In this document: in pieces, positions 26,935 through 35,217 of the stretch
How the letters are laid out: each line of letters begins with the position of its first letter
Numbering within the stretch: position 1 is the stretch's first letter
Source of the DNA: Bacillus sp. 103mf
GTDB taxonomy: Bacteria; Bacillota; Bacilli; Bacillales; Bacillaceae_G
Direction of reading: 5' to 3'
DNA length: 64,000 nucleotides
Assembly: GCF_900116295.1 (NCBI RefSeq)
Contig: NZ_FPAF01000001.1
Span: 248,001 to 312,000 of the forward strand
The notes under the pieces: model-generated
What the model was told of the DNA's origin: nothing
The model's database searches: none
Seen by the model: the letters and a program-made list of their open reading frames with translations, nothing else
Position numbers and translations under genes: made by a program

Positions 26935-27234
26935 ATGAAGAAAAAATTCTCATCTATTTTAAGTGCTCTATTACTAACTATTATGGTTTTTGGTACAAGT
27001 GTTCATGCTGAATACGATGGTAATAATAGGGATAGAGTTAACAATAATGATATTACAACTCGAGTTAATGACAATAACATGAATAGAGTTAATAATGATA
27101 CTAGAACTCGAAATGTGAATACAACAAATGATTTAAATAATGATCGTGATAATGATAATAATTGGGCATGGCTTGGTTTATTAGGATTATTAGGTTTATT
27201 CGGTCTTAGAAGAAAAGAAAAAGAAACACGTTAA
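26935..27234 (+). CDS. Secreted WGxxGxxG-type small protein
   Basis: 99 residues from the ATG at 26935 (AAAGGAGGG eight bases upstream; the ATG at 26917 has none). A signal peptide (KKKFSSILSALLLTIMVFGT, cut near SVHAEY) is followed by an Asn/Asp/Arg-rich spacer with repeats like RVNDNNMNRVNND. The end is NNWAWLGLLGLLGLFGLRRK, the sorting-like WGxxGxxG tail with a membrane helix and basic cluster. The protein is thus probably anchored at the outer membrane face. Function unknown. Confidence 0.75.
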   Translation: MKKKFSSILSALLLTIMVFGTSVHAEYDGNNRDRVNNNDITTRVNDNNMNRVNNDTRTRNVNTTNDLNNDRDNDNNWAWLGLLGLLGLFGLRRKEKETR

Positions 27235-27302
27235 TGTAGAACATTGTATTTAACTTTAAAAGATACTTATTTATCAAAAGAATGAAAAATAGATAGACCA
27301 TG

Positions 27303-27330
27303 AATCGCCTTTAATAAGGCGATTTTTTAA
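27303..27330 (+). terminator. Rho-independent terminator
   Basis: AATCGCC (27303) / GGCGATT (27318) then TTTTTAA, after the WGxxGxxG gene. Confidence 0.75.
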
Positions 27331-28098
27331 TTTTTCAAATCCAATAATAATTCACATAAAAACGGATACTATTTGGAAACAATAAATTCCCTAACTTGAT
27401 AATAATAGAGCGGTACGTCCATTTGACAAACTAAGCTTCTTTTTTATACCGTTGCTTCACTTGCCCATATCTTATATTTTGTGTAACTGCCCTAAACGCC
27501 ACACCCATTTATACCAGTGAATTTATAAGCATTTCTTTTTTGCGTTACACAGTACGAAAATTATGAGTAACTGTATAAATAAAAAAAGAAATACCTATAA
27601 AAAAGGACAACCATGCATCAGTTGACCTTTCGTTAAAACATCCATACTACTATCATAATAATTATATAACCTAACAACGCATCAGCGTTGCTCTTTAAAA
27701 TAGACGATGTAATTAATCAGTGTAACCTATAAATTTGATTAAGAGAGGAGAAAGCGAGATGTCGAAACGTGTCGTTTAAAAGTCCCAATAGCCTTTTTTA
27801 TTTTTTAAACTTTCCTTATGCATAACTTTTCAAAATCTGCACATATTACAAACAGGCCACTCATAGCTGTACTCCATTTGTAGTTTTACTTTCCTCCCCC
27901 TCGAGGACGAGCAGTTAGCTTTTGCTGGCTGCTCTTTTCAATACATCTTCTTCAAATTATAGTTGGAACTGCTAAATTAATTTTCTTTACATATATGCAC
28001 TCTTTAGATCCACGTCACATAATGTAATGTAAATCCGCTGGAATACCTATAACGACAGCCCACATAGTTTTTTTCCTCACTAAAAGGAGGAATAGATC
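27331..28098. other. Gene-poor stretch with hairpins
   Basis: No supported frame. It contains a GGACAACC...GTTGACC hairpin near 27603 of the type seen at phage operon ends, and the repeat at 27827. A short frame at 27758-27778 after AGAGAGGAGAAAGCG ends after six codons and may be the start of a lost gene. Confidence 0.5.
27827..27940. repeat. 115-base repeat ending in a GCAGTTAGC hairpin, copy 2
   Basis: Matches 24566-24680: CACATATTACAAACAGGC, CCTCCCCCTCGAGGAC, then GAGCAGTTAGCTTTTGCTGG and CTGCTCTTTT. Confidence 0.7.
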
Positions 28099-28212
28099 AT
28101 GGGTTTTGCTGGTTGTGGTGGCTTCGGCGGCGGATTCGCCTTACTGATTGTGTTATTTATCTTATTAATCATAATCGGTTGTAGTTGTTTTGGAGGTGGA
28201 TTTGGCTGCTAA
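28099..28212 (+). CDS. YjcZ-type small sporulation membrane peptide
   Basis: 37 residues: MGFAGCGGFGGGFALLIVLF and a second half ending GCSCFGGGFGC. AAAGGAGGAATAG lies before the ATG. Gly/Phe/Cys-rich ends around one membrane helix (ALLIVLFILLIIIG) are the YjcZ family hallmark, seen in many copies in Bacillus and tied to sporulation. It acts in or on the spore membranes by analogy; no biochemical role is known. Confidence 0.8.
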   Translation: MGFAGCGGFGGGFALLIVLFILLIIIGCSCFGGGFGC

Positions 28213-28623
28213 GGCTAAGAGAAGGCACTCAATTCGAGTGTCTTCATTTATTTGTCCAGTACTTTCCCCTCACTTCACTACAAAATATTTTCTCCTACAT
28301 CTTTTAACTTCATTTTAGTGTTATATTGTTTATTGGAATGAATAGTAGGTATTTTAAATTTTTGAAGTTTACGGCCATCAGTAATTGTAAAATTTTCAAT
28401 ATCTTAATCTGTTTTTAAACGACTTTATTGTAAATTAAATGACTTTATTATCTCTGTACAGCTCCTATTGTAATTCCTACTTTTTTAACATAGTATCCTC
28501 CTTGACATTTTATATTCTGAATACATTTTTCCCAAGGAAGATTTTCTTTTTTTGTTAATTTTAGTATTTTTTAGTAAATTAAAAACTATTTATTCCCTAA
28601 AAAAGTAGAAATATTTACATCAT
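28213..28623. other. Intergenic stretch, nothing recognised
   Basis: AT-rich, no ribosome sites or hairpins of note. A weak hairpin (GAAGGCACTC / GAGTGTCTTC) after the YjcZ gene at about 28222-28245 may end transcription. Confidence 0.4.
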
Positions 28624-28962
28624 ACTAAACTCGAATTAAAGAAAGCTGCGAAAACATTCCATGAAGTGAATGAGAAGGCTTACGAGGATTTTAATCAGCT
28701 TGATAAGATATGGGAAGCCTTTCAGTGAGGAGGCGCGAGAGCAGCAGAAGACACCATTTTTGATCCACTTAAAAAAGTGTGGAAACAAAACATCGGATTT
28801 TTTTGGAAACCTAGTCGATGACCCAAAAGGCGCACTCGAAGACGCAAAATACGGACTTATAGACTTTGTGGAGAGTTCTATTGATGACACGAAAGAGGAA
28901 TTTAAAGATATATACGAATTTATTGGCGATCTGTGGAACGAGGAAATCCAAAAGATGTATGT
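28624..28962 (+). pseudogene. Polymorphic-toxin linker fragment (LXG-like)
   Basis: Read with one stop (28726-28728) and one slip in a T-run near 28800, the plus strand gives KKAAKTFHEVNEKAYEDFNQ, GGARAAEDTIFDPLKKVWKQ, then DDPKGALEDAKYGLIDFVES and EFKDIYEFIGDLWNEEIQK. This helical make-up is like the region between the N-terminal LXG domain and the toxin tip of Bacillus polymorphic toxins. It ends abruptly at an IS231-like fragment. Both the N-terminal domain and the toxic tip are missing. The family call is a judgement from composition and pattern. Confidence 0.45.
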
Positions 28963-29190
28963 TATGCGCTTTTCTAGTTCTTCATCACTTACTCTTACCT
29001 GAGTTAAAGAAGTTGTAGCGACATTTTGGCTCATCCATACACATAAAGCGACTAAATCTTTTGCTTGGTACTTACTAGTTCGTTGCACAAACCCAACATC
29101 TCTAGCAAGATCTTGTAAGATATTTGGGGATAAGAAGCTTTGAATTTCTTGAGCAAATAGTTGCAATTCATCAGATACAGAAATAGACAT
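28963..29190 (-). mobile_element. IS231/IS4-type transposase, N-terminal fragment
   Basis: From ATG 29190 the frame reads MSISVSDELQLFAQEIQSFL, SPNILQDLARDVGFVQRTSK, YQAKDLVALCVWMSQNVATT, then VSDEELEKRI. This is the N-terminal part of IS231-like (IS4 family) transposases, normally near 480 residues. Homology stops near 28965, where the toxin fragment of the other strand begins. The apparent 184-codon frame beyond that is chance. Confidence 0.75.
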
Positions 29191-29259
29191 ACAAAAACGC
29201 CATCCTTTCCTATGTATCCCATAAAATAAACAAAATTAAAAATTAATAAACACTTTCGA

Positions 29260-29292
29260 TATTAAAAAGGCAAGCATCAAAAGGTGCTTGCC
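29260..29292 (-). terminator. Rho-independent terminator
   Basis: GGCAAGCA / TGCTTGCC stem with a T-run on the minus strand, after the gene at 29300. Confidence 0.7.
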
Positions 29293-29299
29293 CTATCTT

Positions 29300-29473
29300 C
29301 TAACGACGATGTTCTATAAGATCAATTACCCCTAAAACAACATGAGCTAAACCAAATCCAAATACTGTATTTGCAATCATCTTATTAGACCCACGAGTTT
29401 GCTTAAGAGCATAACCCGCAGCTGTAACTGCTGTACCTAGTGTAGTTGGAATTAATCCTTCACGAATATTCAT
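29300..29473 (-). CDS. Small membrane protein (57 residues)
   Basis: MNIREGLIPTTLGTAVTAAG, KQTRGSNKMIANTVFGFG, then LAHVVLGVIDLIEHRR. GAGGACG precedes the ATG, and a terminator follows within ten bases of the stop, so the unit is a complete single-gene transcript. Two hydrophobic helices with a basic loop. It looks intact amid broken neighbours. Unknown function; conserved small proteins of this look occur in B. cereus. Confidence 0.65.
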   Translation of the reverse strand: MNIREGLIPTTLGTAVTAAGYALKQTRGSNKMIANTVFGFGLAHVVLGVIDLIEHRR

Positions 29474-29628
29474 AGTAACGTCCTCCTAGTATCGCAGTTA
29501 GTAATTATGTTTTAATACTTTGAAATTAAAGTACTAAGACAAGTATTAGTATTTTCCCGCTTTGTGGAAAGTATGTGGAGCTATTTTAAATACCTCTACT
29601 TAATTATGATGCAGCGTAACTAAAAATG

Positions 29629-30058
29629 TTAATGCGTAAGTTGCTTTAATACATTTACATGTTCCCTATGTTTATCTAAAATATCATGTATTAACTTATG
29701 ACTTTCTGGATCCAAATTACCTTGTACAATTTCTTCTGATATTTTAATTCCGTAATAATCTTCGCCCTTTAACGCGTTATTTACAATTCCTTCTGTTGTA
29801 TTTGGTACTGTAGATTGACTTATCAAACCTTGAACAGAGCCAACGATCCCTTCCTTTATTAACCGGTACTCCTCCAAGATTTTGTATTCTTTCTGCTACT
29901 TTTAAAGCATGTTGTTTGTGATCTTGTTGTATTCTTTGAAATTCCTATTTTATTTCTGGATCCTTTAAATTTTCTATATAATGCTCATAACCGTGAATAC
30001 CCATGTACTGACCTTTTAAAAAGGCATTTAATGTATTCACTACACCTTGTTTTTCCAT
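29629..30058 (-). pseudogene. Four-helix (DUF2383/CotF-like) protein, broken
   Basis: The reading starts MEKQGVVNTLNAFLKGQYMG and continues EHYIENLKDPEIK, then TAG, EFQRIQQDHKQHALKVAERI and NLGGVPVNK. A frameshift then leads into EGIVGSVQGLISQSTVPNTT and NLDPESHKLIHDILDKHREH. Joined, this is a helical ferritin-like protein of about 142 residues, of the type annotated as DUF2383 or spore coat-like in Bacillus. One nonsense change (CAG to TAG would do) and one slip disable it. Confidence 0.65.
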
Positions 30059-30275
30059 ATAATCACTTCCTTTTTACGTTATCCTTTGACAGAAGTAGAG
30101 AGAGTATCCCCCCCTTTTGTACAATATCCTAAGCTAATTTCTTGTTATATCATGCTTTTAAATCCTCTCTCACCTTTCACTCCTCCTGATATAAATATTA
30201 TTTGGGTTTAATCAATTCGGATTAGGTTCATACTAACTTTTGTTTAAATATATGAGAAATGGAGATGGATTAAAT

Positions 30276-30632
30276 ATGGAATTTGAAGGTAGAAACTCTA
30301 CAGAATCTGCACTTCATCATTATAAGTATGGTTTGGGTTTATTTACTGAGAAGATGCCTAAGCTAGCTGAACAATTTAATTCTTTTACAGAGGAATGCTT
30401 TAAAGAAGGCAGCTTATCCAAAAAGCAAAAACAGCTAATTGCTTTAGGGATTAGCCTTTATTCTCAGGATGAATATTGTATCATTTATCACATTAAAGGA
30501 TGTCTAGATCAAGGAGCTTCAGAACAGGAGATCTTTGAGGCAGTGGGAGTGACAGCTGCATTTGGTGGTGGTGCTACTATGAGTCAGGCAGTTACTCTTG
30601 TACAAGAATGTATGCAAGAGTTAAAGCAGTAA
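30276..30632 (+). CDS. Carboxymuconolactone decarboxylase / AhpD-type protein
   Basis: 118 residues from ATG 30276, with GGAGATGG upstream; the longer frame from 30240 lacks a site. [20 protein letters not shown] holds the C-x3-H part of the AhpD-type peroxidase core, but the second Cys of CxxC is Tyr (CIIYH). [20 protein letters not shown] is the conserved C-terminal segment. Such proteins act as hexamers in thiol-peroxide defence or as decarboxylases. With one redox Cys missing, activity is uncertain. A terminator follows at 30710. Confidence 0.8.
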   Translation: MEFEGRNSTESALHHYKYGLGLFTEKMPKLAEQFNSFTEECFKEGSLSKKQKQLIALGISLYSQDEYCIIYHIKGCLDQGASEQEIFEAVGVTAAFGGGATMSQAVTLVQECMQELKQ

Positions 30633-30707
30633 TAAGAATATCATCATGGATTGAGAAATATATTTCTCGAGTTTATGTGTTACTATTCTTACACAATAAA
30701 TAAAAAC

Positions 30708-30748
30708 AAAAAACTTGAGCGTGTGCTAATTATACTCAAGTTTTTTGT
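30708..30748 (+). terminator. Rho-independent terminator
   Basis: AAAACTTGAG (30710) / CTCAAGTTTT (30735) then TTGTTTTT. Works in both directions. Confidence 0.75.
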
Positions 30749-30871
30749 TTTTATCCTTAATTGGGTGTTTTTATATTCAAAATTAAAATTATGGAATATT
30801 ACAATTTTTAATATAACAGTATAGTAGAAAAGTTACTAATGATGTTAAAAAATAGGGAAAGGAAAGTTATT

Positions 30872-31180
30872 ATGCAAATTATTAACGTTAGAGAACATCT
30901 AGAATATAAAGAAAAAGCAATTAAATATATTCAGGGCAAATGGGCAAATGAAAATAGTATGAAAGTATATGAGGACTGTATTACACATAGTATAACAACG
31001 GACAATCCACTTCCCATTTGGTATTTAATGGAGGATTCGGGTGAAATTATTGGTTGTGCAGGTCTTATTAGCAATGATTTTATTAGCCGTATGGATTTAT
31101 GACCTTGGATATGTGCCCTTTATAAAGAGGTCATGAAGTTTCTTTTTGTATATCCCATAAGCATAACGGAACCGAACCGA
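30872..31180 (+). pseudogene. GNAT N-acetyltransferase, truncated
   Basis: MQIINVREHLEYKEKAIKYI, then PLPIWYLMEDSGEIIGCAGL and ISNDFISRMDL, which is the first half of a GNAT fold. A TGA at 31100 follows where relatives have Tyr-Pro-Trp. The frame continues PWICALYKEV and degenerates. The acetyl-CoA loop (Q/RxxGxG/A) is missing, so the remnant cannot work. GGAAAG precedes the ATG. Confidence 0.65.
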
Positions 31181-31188
31181 TAGTGTAC

Positions 31189-31938
31189 TTACCCTAACTG
31201 GCGCTTAAATGCTTTACTGGCGAAGAAGTAAGCGATGGCCATGATGCCGACGCACCAAGCAAGCGCGATCCAGATATCGTTGCCAACAGACCCTTCATAC
31301 AAGAGGGCACGAATCGCATTCACGATTGAAGTCACGGGCTGGTTCTCAGCGAACGCACGGACAATTTTAGGCATGGTTTCGGTGGGGACAAAGGCCGAAC
31401 TGATAAACGGCAGGAAAATCAGCGGGTACGAGTAGGCTGTCGCCCCTTCCATAGATCCCGCTGTCAATCCGGGAATGATAGCCAGCCATGTCAGCGCCAG
31501 TGTAAACAGCCCGAGTATCCCAGCTACCGCGAGCCAATCCAGGATATCAGCGCTGGAACGGAAGCCCATCAAGAGCGCAACAAGGATAACCACCACGATA
31601 GTAAGCGCATTGGAAACAAGCGAGGTCAATACGTGAGCCCACAATACCGACGAGCGCTTGATGGGCATGGTAATGAAACGCGCCATTAGCCCGCTCTTTA
31701 CATCCGTAAACAGCCGCACAGAAGTGTAAGCGACGCCGGATGCGATAGCCATCAGTAAGATTCCCGGCAATAAATAATTTACATAGTTGTCCGTACCTGT
31801 CTCTATGGCGCCGCCAAATACGTAGACAAACAGCAGCAGCATCATAATCGGCGTAATCGCCACCGTGATAATCGTATCCGGGCTACGCATGATGTTGCGC
31901 ATTAAACGCCCTAGTAATACCCCTGTTTTACTTTTCAT
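31189..31938 (-). CDS. ABC-2 type transporter permease (DrrB-like)
   Basis: 249 residues with six membrane segments, such as TVAITPIMMLLLFVYVFGGA and WLAVAGILGLFTLALTWLAI, and the ABC-2 signature region near SYPLIFLPFISSAFVPTETM. It pairs with the ATPase encoded directly upstream (zero bases between stop and start) to form a drug or lipid exporter of the daunorubicin-resistance type. The DNA is clearly richer in G and C than its surroundings, which suggests recent transfer of the 31189-33605 block. Confidence 0.88.
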   Translation of the reverse strand: MKSKTGVLLGRLMRNIMRSPDTIITVAITPIMMLLLFVYVFGGAIETGTDNYVNYLLPGILLMAIASGVAYTSVRLFTDVKSGLMARFITMPIKRSSVLWAHVLTSLVSNALTIVVVILVALLMGFRSSADILDWLAVAGILGLFTLALTWLAIIPGLTAGSMEGATAYSYPLIFLPFISSAFVPTETMPKIVRAFAENQPVTSIVNAIRALLYEGSVGNDIWIALAWCVGIMAIAYFFASKAFKRQLG

Positions 31939-32700
31939 TTACATCTCCTCCTTTTTGCCGATAATCGCGAGGAAAATTTCCTCCAATGTCGGTTGCTTCT
32001 CGATGTACTCCACTTTCGCTGGCGGGAACATCTCTTTGAGTTCGGTAAGGGTACCGGTCGTGATGATTTTTCCGCCATGTAGGATGGCGATACGGTCCGC
32101 CAGTTGTTCGGCTTCCTCCAGGTACTGGGTTGTCAGCAAGATGGTTGTGCCACCGCCGGCAAGTTCCTTGACGGTATCCCAGACTTCAATCCGCGCTTCG
32201 GGGTCAAGCCCTGTCGTTGGTTCGTCGAGAAAAATAACTGCTGGCGTCCCGATCAGGCTCATGGCGATGTCAAGCCGGCGCTTCATCCCGCCGGAATATT
32301 TGTCTGCCCGGCGGTTGGCCGCATCGGTCAGGCTGAATCTTGCAAGCAGATTGTCGACGATTTGCGTGGGATTGGAAACTCCACGCAACTTGGCGATCAT
32401 CATCAGGTTTTCCCGTCCGGTGAGCATGCCATCTAAAGCTGCGAACTGCCCTGTCAGACTGATGCTCTGGCGAACATGATCCGGTTGACGCTGGACGTCA
32501 AAGCCGCAAATACCTACTTCGCCGCCATCGGGCTTCATCAGCGTCGAGAGGATGTTGACCGTCGTTGTCTTGCCCGCTCCATTTGAGCCCAGCAGTGCGA
32601 AAATTTCACCACGCCGCACCTCAAAATCCACCCCCTTTAAGACTTCCTTGTCTTTAAAGGATTTTTTTAATCCTTTTACAGAAATCGCTGCATTGCTCAT
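31939..32700 (-). CDS. ABC transporter ATPase (DrrA-like)
   Basis: 253 residues with all motifs: Walker A LLGSNGAGKTTTVNIL, Q-loop in LTGQFAALDGMLTG, signature KYSGGMKRRLDIAMSL, Walker B AVIFLDEPTTGLDP and the switch TTQYLEEAEQLADRI. The length is short of typical DrrA proteins (about 310), ending soon after the LEEIFLAIIG segment. It powers the permease at 31189. Likely substrates are hydrophobic antibiotics. GC-rich like its partners. Confidence 0.9.
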   Translation of the reverse strand: MSNAAISVKGLKKSFKDKEVLKGVDFEVRRGEIFALLGSNGAGKTTTVNILSTLMKPDGGEVGICGFDVQRQPDHVRQSISLTGQFAALDGMLTGRENLMMIAKLRGVSNPTQIVDNLLARFSLTDAANRRADKYSGGMKRRLDIAMSLIGTPAVIFLDEPTTGLDPEARIEVWDTVKELAGGGTTILLTTQYLEEAEQLADRIAILHGGKIITTGTLTELKEMFPPAKVEYIEKQPTLEEIFLAIIGKKEEM

Positions 32701-32871
32701 ACTTTTTTCCTCCTTATAAAAAGCACCTTGCGGAGCTAGATTGCCTATACCCTTCTATTTAGTCTGACTGATAATCTGTATAACTTAGTACCAGGTTAAA
32801 AATATAACTGAATAGCGAAGGTTGCAATTCACATTTGTAACCAGCTAATCAGTCGGTATTATCTATTGAAT

Positions 32872-33213
32872 TTATTTTTTTCCCAATCGCTTCATAATAC
32901 TCTGATTCAAATCTTCACGATACTTGGCGACATAGGTTTTAGCGTTTGCCACTAGTTCGTCGGCAAAGGACGCTACGTCGTCTCCAGTAATTTCCAGCAC
33001 TTGTCTCCCTTCCGCCGCACCGGTTTCGAACAACTCGATTAATTCATACTGTATGTGTAGCATATCCATCCCGTTGCCCGCTGAGAAATTCCACATGTAG
33101 TTTTGAATTTTCTTAAATACAAACTGGTAGTCCTCTGGCAGGGCTTCAACCCGTGCCATCATCATCTTGTATTCTTTTTTATCACCAATTATTTTTTTGA
33201 ACATTTCCATCAT
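32872..33213 (-). CDS. DUF1048 protein of PadR-ABC operons
   Basis: 113 residues: KKIIGDKKEYKMMMARVEAL, EDYQFVFKKIQNYMWNF, VLEITGDDVASFADELV. Helical DUF1048 proteins are usually found between a PadR repressor and a DrrAB-type transporter, as here. Role unknown, perhaps a cofactor of the repressor. AGGAGG precedes the paired ATG codons. The 170-base gap to the ATPase holds another ACTGAATAGC-like word near 32804. Confidence 0.8.
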   Translation of the reverse strand: MMEMFKKIIGDKKEYKMMMARVEALPEDYQFVFKKIQNYMWNFSAGNGMDMLHIQYELIELFETGAAEGRQVLEITGDDVASFADELVANAKTYVAKYREDLNQSIMKRLGKK

Positions 33214-33284
33214 GTTATTTTTCCTCCTTTTTTATAAAGCTGAGCAAGACACTCCAAAAATATCGGACGGAATATCTTATGAAG

Positions 33285-33605
33285 CTAGATTGACTTTAAG
33301 ACGTTGATTTTTGATGATACAAAATCCCATTTTTTCCAAAACAATTCAAGCTCCTGGCGGCCAGCCTCATTAAGTGAGTAAAACTTACGGGGCGGTCCCA
33401 TATCTGACGGTTTCTTTTCCATGTTCACAAGTTTTTTCTTTTCTAATCGCACAAGGATGGTATAGACCGTCCCTTCCACGACTTCGGTAAACCCAAGCTC
33501 GTTCAGGCGGCGGGTAATCTCGTAGCCATAGGTTTCATGACGGCTAATAATTTCCAGCACGCAGCCTTCCAGCGAACCCTTCAACATTTCAGTTAAATTT
33601 TCCAT
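33285..33605 (-). CDS. PadR-family repressor
   Basis: 106 residues: LKGSLEGCVLEIISRHETYG, YEITRRLNELGFTEVVEGTV, YTILVRLEKKKLVNMEKKPS, GPPRKFYSLNEAGRQELELF. This is the winged helix of PadR, close to the LmrR/subfamily-1 type, with a short C-terminal helix. It likely represses this operon and senses the drug exported by the ABC pair. An inverted repeat 75 bases upstream is the likely operator. Confidence 0.9.
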   Translation of the reverse strand: MENLTEMLKGSLEGCVLEIISRHETYGYEITRRLNELGFTEVVEGTVYTILVRLEKKKLVNMEKKPSDMGPPRKFYSLNEAGRQELELFWKKWDFVSSKINVLKSI

Positions 33606-33679
33606 GTTCAGATCCTCCTCTACCTCCTCTATTTTGTCTGACTTATATTCAGTATAACAGAGTACTGAGGGAATTTTTT

Positions 33680-33713
33680 ACTGAATAGCTTTTTGGAAAA
33701 CACGCTATTCAGT
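33680..33713 (-). promoter_or_regulatory. Inverted repeat, likely PadR operator
   Basis: ACTGAATAGC (33680) and GCTATTCAGT (33704) are exact reverse complements, 14 bases apart, upstream of the padR-type gene. TATACT on the minus strand near 33650 may be the -10 box. A single half-site CTGAATAGCG also occurs near 32806, before the ATPase gene. Confidence 0.65.
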
Positions 33714-33840
33714 ATTGCTTATTACAAGTACATCGTAACACCGAGTAGTAGGGAGTGTCAACTGGATTTTCTAAATATTTTTAAAATCAGCTATCCCCAT
33801 TGGATACAGCTGATTTTCTTTATGGAGCTTTTACTTCCTC

Positions 33841-34463
33841 CTATGCTTCTTTCACAATGATTACACCGCTGATCATTCCCATCCAGCAGCTGTACATATA
33901 ACTCTTCAATTCTTCTACATCATTAAACTTTATTTTTTCATTATTGTTATCGTCTAGTATTACATACTGTCTATTTTTAGAATACTTACCTTTATTAGAT
34001 AATGAAATTTTTTCTCTCGTTTCTTTACTATGAACTCTAGTCATTTTGAATGAATATTTTTTATTTGGATCATAATTATTTCTAAATTCCCAAACAATAC
34101 GATCTCCATTATTCATTATTCCTCCGAAATCTCTCTTTCCATTACAACATTCAGATATATGCGGCTGGTTTATTCCCATTTTTTTAGAAGCTTCTCTTGC
34201 ACTATTAAAAATTTCTCCTGTATTTATGCAAATTACTTTTTTAGGTAATTTTAATTTTTTTATTTTTTTAAAACATATTCTTTACCATCTTCATAATAAG
34301 CAAACTGATAATACTTTTCGTCATTTCCTCTAGCACTATTATTTTTCCCTAAATACACTTGGTGTATATTATGATAATTTATATTTAGTGATTCACTATA
34401 CACAGTCTTTTGATGATTTGAATTTGAAAAATGATGCAAAGTTCGATACAGAAGGTGCAACAA
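33841..34463 (-). pseudogene. Homing-endonuclease accessory domains (NUMOD1/NUMOD3), frameshifted
   Basis: The upstream frame (34463 to 34260) has a NUMOD1-like unit: TVYSESLNINYHNIHQVYLG. A slip in an A-rich run near 34262 leads to a second unit: INTGEIFNSAREASKKMGIN, QPHISECCNGKRDFGGI. HSKETREKISLSNKGK then follows, the NUMOD3 motif. These DNA-binding modules belong to GIY-YIG or HNH homing endonucleases of phages. No nuclease domain is visible, so it is a non-functional remnant. It lies head-on against the toxin tip on the other strand. Confidence 0.6.
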
Positions 34464-34783
34464 AAAACATTATTTTTGAATCTGGATATGACACACATTT
34501 AATCGAGGTACAAGGTGTTGTAAGAAAGAAAAATAAAGGAATAGTTGGATGTCATAATCTAAAAAACTTTGAGCAAGTATTTATAGATTATGGTTGGGAT
34601 ATAGAACAATGCACAATTTCGAAAATAGAACATCCTTCTATTAAAGGAATTTATGAGATAAAATATGGTTTACCTGCACTAGACAGAGAAAAAAATATTA
34701 TACCTGGAGAACTTAAGAATGTCAGAACACCAAAAACAGTCTATGATCCTAATATAATCTCAGACAAACAGATATTAGAATGA
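34388..34783 (+). pseudogene. C-terminal toxin tip of a polymorphic (CdiA/LXG-like) toxin
   Basis: KNKGIVGCHNLKNFEQVFID, IEHPSIKGIYEIKYGLPALD and PKTVYDPNIISDKQILE resemble the C-terminal nuclease-type tips that follow large LXG, CDI or RHS toxins. The frame ends in two stops. The next codons (KTGEEILRTD) fit a continuation ILEWGKTGEE, so Trp-Gly codons have probably mutated to TGA TGA. The N-terminal delivery domain is missing. A colicin-type immunity gene starts 55 bases downstream, the classical toxin/immunity order. The exact toxin class is uncertain. Confidence 0.6.
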
Positions 34784-34837
34784 TGAAAAACAGGTGAAGA
34801 AATACTTAGAACAGATTAAAGATAGGTTTATAATAAA

Positions 34838-35044
34838 ATGACGAAAGAGGAACTTATTGAACTTGTAACAAAGATTTGTAATCCTAAATTACCCGAAGAA
34901 GAACTTAATGAATATGTAAACCAATTTAACGATAGCGGTGTGCCCCACCCGGCTCCAAGTGATATAATTTTTTGGGATTTTAGAGACTTAATGCCAGAAG
35001 AGATAGTAGAGATTGCGTTGAACTACAAAGAAGAAGAAAAATAA
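34838..35044 (+). CDS. Colicin E/pyocin-type immunity protein
   Basis: 68 residues: MTKEELIELVTKICNPKLPE, EEELNEYVNQFNDSGVPHPA, SDIIFWDFRDLMPEEIVEIA. The order of helix 1, acidic helix 2, HPxxSDxIxW and xxxDLMPEEIV is that of the E-colicin immunity family (Im7/Im9), which block nuclease toxins by tight binding. Length is a little below the usual 85. It lies directly after a toxin tip. Damaged relatives occur at 13124 and 18061. Without the toxin's delivery part it may persist as an orphan immunity gene. Confidence 0.75.
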   Translation: MTKEELIELVTKICNPKLPEEELNEYVNQFNDSGVPHPAPSDIIFWDFRDLMPEEIVEIALNYKEEEK

Positions 35045-35217
35045 AATATTAAGGGGAGAGCTACTCTTGAAAAAGGAATGGCTTTTTGTCCTTTTTTATT
35101 TTAACTTAACAAAAAACTGAATATTCTATTTTTTATTGAAAAACAATCAATTCATTCGTTTTATTTATCCGAATTATGTTAATATTTAATTAATAATATA
35201 TGGATGAGGAGGATATT

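Noticed and set aside
28636-29190. A 184-codon minus-strand frame as one gene
   Set aside because: Only the first 70 codons match an IS231-like transposase. The rest is the reverse strand of a toxin-like fragment and has no coding look.
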